The notes beneath the pieces are model-generated. The model had not been told where the DNA came from. It made no database searches and worked only from the letters and a program-made list of their open reading frames with translations. This document shows, in pieces, positions 5,991-9,876 of a DNA stretch of 9,876 bases (the stretch's first letter is position 1; each line of letters starts with the position of its first letter). The position numbers and the translations under genes were made by a program. The DNA is from Thermoanaerobacterales bacterium. GTDB lineage: Bacteria > Bacillota > Thermosediminibacteria > Thermosediminibacterales > Tepidanaerobacteraceae. Where the stretch lies: assembly GCA_012839145.1 (NCBI GenBank), contig DUNY01000322.1, positions 1 to 9,876 on the forward strand. Reading direction: 5' to 3'.

Positions 5991-7367
5991 CTACTTGTTT
6001 AAATAATTCAGCGGGTTAACAGGACTGCCGTTGACTCGGATTTCGAAGTGTACATGAGACCCAGAAGACCTGCCTGTGGAACCTACTTTTGCAATCTGTT
6101 GCCCCTTTTCCACCTGCTGGCCTACCGATACTGTAATGGAACTGTTATGGGCATAATAAGTTTCAATACCGCCACCGTGGTTTAATATAACCAGATTACC
6201 ATAACCACCACGCCATCCCGCAAAGGTAACGGTACCGCTATTGGACGCTCTAACCGGAGCACCCTTGCTTTGAGCAATATCAATGCCCGAATGGAATTCT
6301 CTGCCGCGCTTGCCAAAAGGCGAAGTAATTTGTCCCACCGTAGGCCACAAAAATCTGCCACTGCCACGGAAGGCCACTTCAGCTTTTGTCCCTCGAGCAA
6401 CAACACGGGTTACGGGCTCTTTAAGCACTTTTTCACCAATTACTGTCTCAGATACTCTAAGACCGTTTTTAAATAAAACTTCAGCCGCAACTTCCTTTGA
6501 ACCTTTCTCTCCCGGCTGCTTTACCTTTTGATCCCATGTCCACAGGGTATCATCTTTAACTATTTCGGTTTTATAAGGGATTGATTCCTCATAAGTAACC
6601 TTCTTCACCAACGAAACATTTAAAAGCGGTTTTACTTCCGTTAGATTTATTATGTCACCCAAGGCCAATTCATTTTCAGACTTTAGTTGAGGATTAGCTT
6701 TTATCAGATCATCAAGGGGAATGCTCTCTTTTCGTGAAATGGACCAAAGACTGTCTCCCTGAACTACCTCATATGTCCTAGTCTCAACGCCTCCCTTTAG
6801 AATGAGATCTTTTGCCTCTTCAGGAGTTATGACCTCTTTTGGATATACGTATCTTTCCACCAATTTGACCTTTTCGACCACTTCCAGTTTAATCAATTCA
6901 CCTGGTGTCTCACTGATGTAATAATCTTTTACCTGTTCAAGAACTTTTTCAGCTGTGGCTTTGTCCTTGACCATAGCAATTTCTTTTCCATTGATGTTAA
7001 TCGCAACTGCTTTAAGTCTATAAGTTAAAACCGATTCCAGCTTTTTAAGCATCTCATCTTCTGTATCAAGCTTCTGACCCAAAGCCTTCACCGGTACTGC
7101 TTTTATATTCTGTACAAACTCTACATCTGCACCAAGTTTGTTTTTGTACTCTTCTTTAAGCTCTTTTTTAATTGCGGTTAATATTTGGTTATTATTTACA
7201 TTTCCTAGTTTTTCACCGTTTACGCTTACTTCCAGCACCGAGCGACTGTAAAGGGTTGCAAAAAGAGCCAAAACTACTAAGGAGCAAAATACGGCAGCCA
7301 CCAGAGTTTTTGTCTTCTTATCGGTCTTCACTTTCAAATAAAGCCCTTTATAATCAGGTGTTTCCAT
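5991..7367 (-). CDS. Membrane-anchored LysM-G5-M23 peptidoglycan endopeptidase
   Basis: This 458-residue protein starts at ATG with AAGGAG seven bases upstream. A short basic cytoplasmic tail (1-20) is followed by one membrane segment (about 22-40), so the rest is extracytoplasmic. Residues 44-115 and 119-180 look like two diverged copies of one module, each opening with VNGE or INGK and a long helix. LysM spans about 197-243 (YEVVQGDSLWSIS), a peptidoglycan-binding repeat. A G5 domain covers about 250-326, and an M23 domain 338-455. The M23 zinc and catalytic residues are all present: His359 and Asp363 in HSGID, His407 in YYAH, and His438 and His440 in HVHFE. M23 enzymes cut peptide cross-links in the wall, so the expected role is wall expansion or turnover. 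It has its own promoter with WalR-like boxes and its own terminator, and so is probably monocistronic. Domain assignment is firm; the exact bond cut is not known. Confidence 0.92.
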   Translation of the reverse strand: METPDYKGLYLKVKTDKKTKTLVAAVFCSLVVLALFATLYSRSVLEVSVNGEKLGNVNNNQILTAIKKELKEEYKNKLGADVEFVQNIKAVPVKALGQKLDTEDEMLKKLESVLTYRLKAVAININGKEIAMVKDKATAEKVLEQVKDYYISETPGELIKLEVVEKVKLVERYVYPKEVITPEEAKDLILKGGVETRTYEVVQGDSLWSISRKESIPLDDLIKANPQLKSENELALGDIINLTEVKPLLNVSLVKKVTYEESIPYKTEIVKDDTLWTWDQKVKQPGEKGSKEVAAEVLFKNGLRVSETVIGEKVLKEPVTRVVARGTKAEVAFRGSGRFLWPTVGQITSPFGKRGREFHSGIDIAQSKGAPVRASNSGTVTFAGWRGGYGNLVILNHGGGIETYYAHNSSITVSVGQQVEKGQQIAKVGSTGRSSGSHVHFEIRVNGSPVNPLNYLNK

Positions 7368-7450
7368 CCCCCCACTCCTTTCTTTTTTGCATCTGTCAGA
7401 AAGTGTTAGTGATCACCTTCCTCAATACAGATTACATTAGCCTCTTAAAA

Positions 7451-7479
7451 ATCATAATAGATTTCACTTTATTTGTAAA
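7451..7479 (-). promoter_or_regulatory. Sigma-A type promoter of the M23 hydrolase gene
   Basis: On the minus strand TTTACA (7479-7474) and TATGAT (7456-7451) are separated by exactly 17 bp; each matches five of six consensus bases. The implied transcription start is near 7444, leaving a leader of about 75 nt. The -35 element coincides with the innermost of the TGTAAT-like boxes. Confidence 0.6.
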
Positions 7480-7512
7480 AATAATGTAATACATTTGTAA
7501 TCAAATTGTAAT
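7474..7512. promoter_or_regulatory. Four TGTAAT-like boxes at an 11-bp period (WalR- or PhoP-type binding array)
   Basis: On the plus strand TGTAAA at 7474, TGTAAT at 7485, TGTAAT at 7496 and TGTAAT at 7507 are each separated by exactly 5 bp, so identical faces recur once per helical turn. This fits the published WalR (YycF) pattern TGTWAH-N5-TGTWAH of Bacillus and Staphylococcus, whose targets include wall hydrolases with LysM, NlpC/P60 or M23 domains. Read on the other strand the units are ATTACA/TTTACA, which also resembles the Bacillus PhoP box TTAACA-N5. The array covers the -35 and the region just upstream, the usual place for an OmpR-type activator. The gene's function favours WalR; the choice is inference. 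Confidence 0.6.
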
Positions 7513-7558
7513 ATACTATATTATATTCTATGTGAAATCAGATTTTCCTTCCTCTTGT

Positions 7559-8425
7559 TCAATTTTTCTCCAAACTTTCTACTTGTAAAACCTGGAAAAG
7601 ACCAATAAACATAATTACCATGCCCATTATGGAACTTTTTCCAGGCACTTCCCCCAACAAAAAATATCCTAATAGGGTGCCTCCGGTAATTTCCTGGGTC
7701 ATAACCAAATTGACATAAGCGGGATGGGTATACCGCAACCCTGCATTGTAGAGAGTGTGCCCCAAAGTAGTGGGTAAAAGACCTAACAGCAGCAAGAATA
7801 CCCAGTTTTTTGGTGTAGGTAATATAAAGTCTTTAATAGCTGCTGGAATTAGAAAAACTGCTGACAGAAAATAAACCCAAAATACATATTGAAAAAGGTG
7901 ATAATAATCTCGTTCCTTTCGTCCCGCTATAGAGTATAGAGCAAGACTTAATGCAGACCCAATGGCCATAATATCTCCAAATATCATTCTCCTGGTCAGC
8001 ATCGGCTCAAAGCCCGCTAAGATAATAATTCCCAAAATTACCATAAATATACCCCAGTATTTATATCGCGGTAAAGGTTCCTTAAAAAACAATGCCGCTA
8101 AAATCGCAATCATAACAGGTGCCGTATAAATAAGGCTAAGAGAATGGGCAATAGTGGTGTACATTAATGAGGCTATATAAAGCAAAAAATGAAGGGCAGT
8201 AATCAGGCCATAAAGCAAAAACTTAGGCACATCTTCGGGTTTAAGCCAAATCTGGGTTCCTGTAACTTTAGATATAATAAATATGAACATGGCAGCAAAG
8301 AACATCCTGAAAAAAGCTATCTGACCCACGGGAAGATCGCTAACCCAGCGGGTAAGAACGGGGCTCGTACTGAAAAAGATTGTGCCAAGGCTGACAAGCA
8401 GCAAACCCCGTTTATGATAATTCAT
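7559..8425 (-). CDS. EamA/DMT-family membrane transporter
   Basis: The protein is about 288 residues and almost entirely hydrophobic, with roughly ten membrane helices arranged as two EamA repeats (about residues 9-137 and 149-279, counting from the chosen start). Each repeat ends near the signature acidic-Pro loop: KEPLP in the first and GEVPG in the second. Length and arrangement are standard for the drug/metabolite transporter superfamily, which exports or imports amino acids, nucleotides or other small metabolites. The substrate cannot be read from sequence. An ATG six codons upstream (8443) is possible, but it has no good ribosome binding site, whereas the ATG at 8425 has GAGGTGGAGG before it. 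The gene lies 50 bp downstream of the M1 peptidase gene on the same strand with no promoter or terminator seen between them, suggesting one transcript. Confidence 0.9.
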   Translation of the reverse strand: MNYHKRGLLLVSLGTIFFSTSPVLTRWVSDLPVGQIAFFRMFFAAMFIFIISKVTGTQIWLKPEDVPKFLLYGLITALHFLLYIASLMYTTIAHSLSLIYTAPVMIAILAALFFKEPLPRYKYWGIFMVILGIIILAGFEPMLTRRMIFGDIMAIGSALSLALYSIAGRKERDYYHLFQYVFWVYFLSAVFLIPAAIKDFILPTPKNWVFLLLLGLLPTTLGHTLYNAGLRYTHPAYVNLVMTQEITGGTLLGYFLLGEVPGKSSIMGMVIMFIGLFQVLQVESLEKN

Positions 8426-8427
8426 AG

Positions 8428-8437
8428 CCTCCACCTC
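8428..8437 (-). promoter_or_regulatory. Ribosome binding site favouring the inner start of the EamA gene
   Basis: GAGGTGGAGG on the minus strand ends two bases before the ATG at 8425. Its first GAGG is eight bases from that ATG, a good distance. The alternative ATG at 8443 is preceded only by TTGAAGA. Confidence 0.5.
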
Positions 8438-8475
8438 ATTCATTCTTCAATGACAATACAATAAATTTATCATAT

Positions 8476-9876
8476 TTACGCGACCTTTTCCAGTATTTCA
8501 TTACATTCAAGCCAGTTATATATATAATCTGTCCAGTCCACACCTGTTACATGATTTAGAGCTTTGATGAAATCTGCGGTTGTAGCGTTTTTATACAGAC
8601 TTTTTTTAAAATAGTAGCACAGTGCTTCCTGAAGTTTCCCTTTTCCCATTCGACCTTCCAAGTCCATAAGCATTATAGCACCCTTGTAATAAACCGCAGC
8701 ACTATAATCCTTCCAATCTGTAAAGTCAGATAAGGGTCTTAGGATGGGGCCAGGTGTATTTGACACTTCGTAAAGTTTGTAAGGATTAAAAATGGCTTCT
8801 TCATAAACTTTTTGGCCGGTTTTTCTGCCGTAAAAGTATTCATAATACAAAAGAGTCGAGTATTCAGCAAGGGCTTCATCAAGCCAAGCTTCCTCAATCT
8901 GATTATTCCCTACAAGTCCGTACCACCACTGATGAGCTGTTTCATGAACTACCACGTACTCAAGGAATTCCCCGGCACTATAAAAATCGACACCTATAAT
9001 GACTAGATTTGGATATTCCATACCGCCAATATAAAAGTCCGATGCTACCACACAATATTCATCATATGGGTACTGACCAAAGTAATCATTAAAGAAAAAC
9101 AACGCATTCTGGGCATGGTCAAGAGCTTGCATGCCATAAACCTCTTTGTCCTTAGGGTAATAAGAAGTTATGCGGGTTTTTCCGGCACTGACCTCTTTAA
9201 CGTCAAGACTTGTACCGGTTATCCAGGCAAAATCTCTTACCAGCCCCGTGTTAAAACTCCAAACGTCTTGGTCTCCTTCTTCGTATTTTTTTTGTAAGCT
9301 GCCGCTGGCAGCAATGGTGTAATCTTTTGGAGCTTTTATATGTACCTCATAAAGGCCCACTTCACTATAAAACGGATCTCCTACACTATAATATGGATCT
9401 TTATGCCAACCTTTTTCATCATACACTGCCAATATAGGGTACCAATTTGCTATATTAAAAGTGTTTTGTCCGCAGCCGAAGCGGCCGTGGGAAGGAGGAA
9501 TTACCACTTCATACTCAAAGGTCAAAACCTGTTTTTTCCCGAGTTTTAAAGGTTCTTCCAATATTATCTTCAAAAGAGTGTCATCAATTTCAAAATTGAT
9601 CTGGCGGGATTCAACCAACAGCTTTTTAAGGGTTATATATCCGGGAGCAAAGCCTTCCGGATAAGCTCGCTCCCTTTCCCCCCGGGGAAAGGGAACTTGG
9701 TCAAAAGTCTTAAAGGCATTTGGGTACAGGTGAAAGTACAGTTCTTTAAGTTCTTTTTCTTTATCATTGGTGATCTCAATTGTTTGAAATACATCTATCT
9801 TTTTTTCCTCAGGGTGAAAGGTTACATCCATTTCATATCGGGGACAGGTTTTCATAATATTTTGGGATATTTTCTG
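8476..9876 (-). CDS. M1-family zinc metallopeptidase (aminopeptidase), 5' end beyond the window
   Basis: At least 466 codons are visible. An ATG at 9855 could be read as the start, but it lacks a ribosome binding site and the frame is open for seven more codons to the window edge, so the gene probably starts outside. Numbering from that ATG, the N-terminal beta domain (about 1-215) is followed by the gluzincin catalytic domain. Exopeptidase motif GGMEYP is at 277-282. Zinc site HETAH is at 304-308, with Glu305 as the catalytic base. The third zinc ligand Glu327 in LDEALAEY sits at the standard HExxH-x18-E spacing. A candidate catalytic tyrosine is Tyr389 or Tyr390 in VYYKG. The protein ends at about 459 residues, without the large helical C-terminal domain of aminopeptidase N, so it is a short M1 enzyme. 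Whether it carries a signal peptide or membrane anchor cannot be seen. It likely leads the transcript that continues into the EamA transporter. Activity is probably removal of N-terminal residues from peptides. Confidence 0.9.
   Translation of the reverse strand, partial: QKISQNIMKTCPRYEMDVTFHPEEKKIDVFQTIEITNDKEKELKELYFHLYPNAFKTFDQVPFPRGERERAYPEGFAPGYITLKKLLVESRQINFEIDDTLLKIILEEPLKLGKKQVLTFEYEVVIPPSHGRFGCGQNTFNIANWYPILAVYDEKGWHKDPYYSVGDPFYSEVGLYEVHIKAPKDYTIAASGSLQKKYEEGDQDVWSFNTGLVRDFAWITGTSLDVKEVSAGKTRITSYYPKDKEVYGMQALDHAQNALFFFNDYFGQYPYDEYCVVASDFYIGGMEYPNLVIIGVDFYSAGEFLEYVVVHETAHQWWYGLVGNNQIEEAWLDEALAEYSTLLYYEYFYGRKTGQKVYEEAIFNPYKLYEVSNTPGPILRPLSDFTDWKDYSAAVYYKGAIMLMDLEGRMGKGKLQEALCYYFKKSLYKNATTADFIKALNHVTGVDWTDYIYNWLECNEILEKVA

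Noticed and set aside
6182..6531. Short frames on both strands inside the M23 gene
   Set aside because: They overlap the catalytic M23 and G5 coding sequence and have no translation signals.
7409..7416. GTGATCAC palindrome in the M23 leader as an operator
   Set aside because: Only 8 bp, with no second copy or extended symmetry; chance is likely.
1163..9876. CRISPR array, toxin-antitoxin pair, defence system or intact prophage genes
   Set aside because: No regularly spaced repeats, no small paired genes with ribosome binding sites and no phage or defence domains were seen in the window.

Overview
The window looks like a chromosomal segment from a low-to-moderate GC Gram-positive anaerobe, most likely a Clostridia/Peptococcales-type member of the Bacillota. 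This is inferred from the strong AGGAGG-type ribosome binding sites, a secreted protein with three S-layer homology (SLH) repeats, a membrane-anchored LysM/G5/M23 cell-wall hydrolase, and WalR/PhoP-like promoter boxes. No species can be assigned from the sequence alone.

Layout, left to right. (1) Positions 2-1162 (+) hold the 3' part of a P-loop GTPase-like protein of the cyclic 2,3-diphosphoglycerate synthetase family (COG2403); its 5' end lies outside the window. (2) Positions 1163-1513 are a convergent intergenic gap with small hairpins, one perfect 14-bp inverted repeat and a doubtful coding remnant. (3) Positions 1514-4702 (-) encode a 1062-residue exported protein: signal peptide, tannase/feruloyl-esterase-like alpha/beta hydrolase, Ig-like domain, beta-rich spacer and three SLH repeats. 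(4) Positions 4703-5990 are a long region without an intact gene. It holds the promoter and leader of the SLH gene, a decayed IS110-family transposase C-terminus (+), a shorter IS30-like transposase remnant (-) and a terminator hairpin. (5) Positions 5991-7367 (-) encode a LysM-G5-M23 peptidoglycan hydrolase. (6) Positions 7368-7558 are its AT-rich promoter region, with four TGTAAT-like boxes spaced exactly 11 bp apart. (7) Positions 7559-8425 (-) encode an EamA/DMT-family transporter. (8) Positions 8476-9876 (-) encode an M1-family zinc aminopeptidase that runs off the right edge. The M1 and EamA genes are 50 bp apart on the same strand and are probably co-transcribed.

Two points stand out. 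The boxes upstream of the M23 hydrolase match the WalR (YycF) recognition pattern TGTWAH-N5-TGTWAH, repeated four times with the last copy on the -35 element; this points to control by an essential cell-wall two-component system (a PhoP-type reading is also possible). The SLH-anchored tannase-like enzyme appears GC-richer than its neighbours by eye and lies next to two decayed transposases, suggesting an acquired surface enzyme for plant-derived galloyl or feruloyl esters. I did not find a convincing entirely new system such as a defence island, CRISPR array or intact mobile element.
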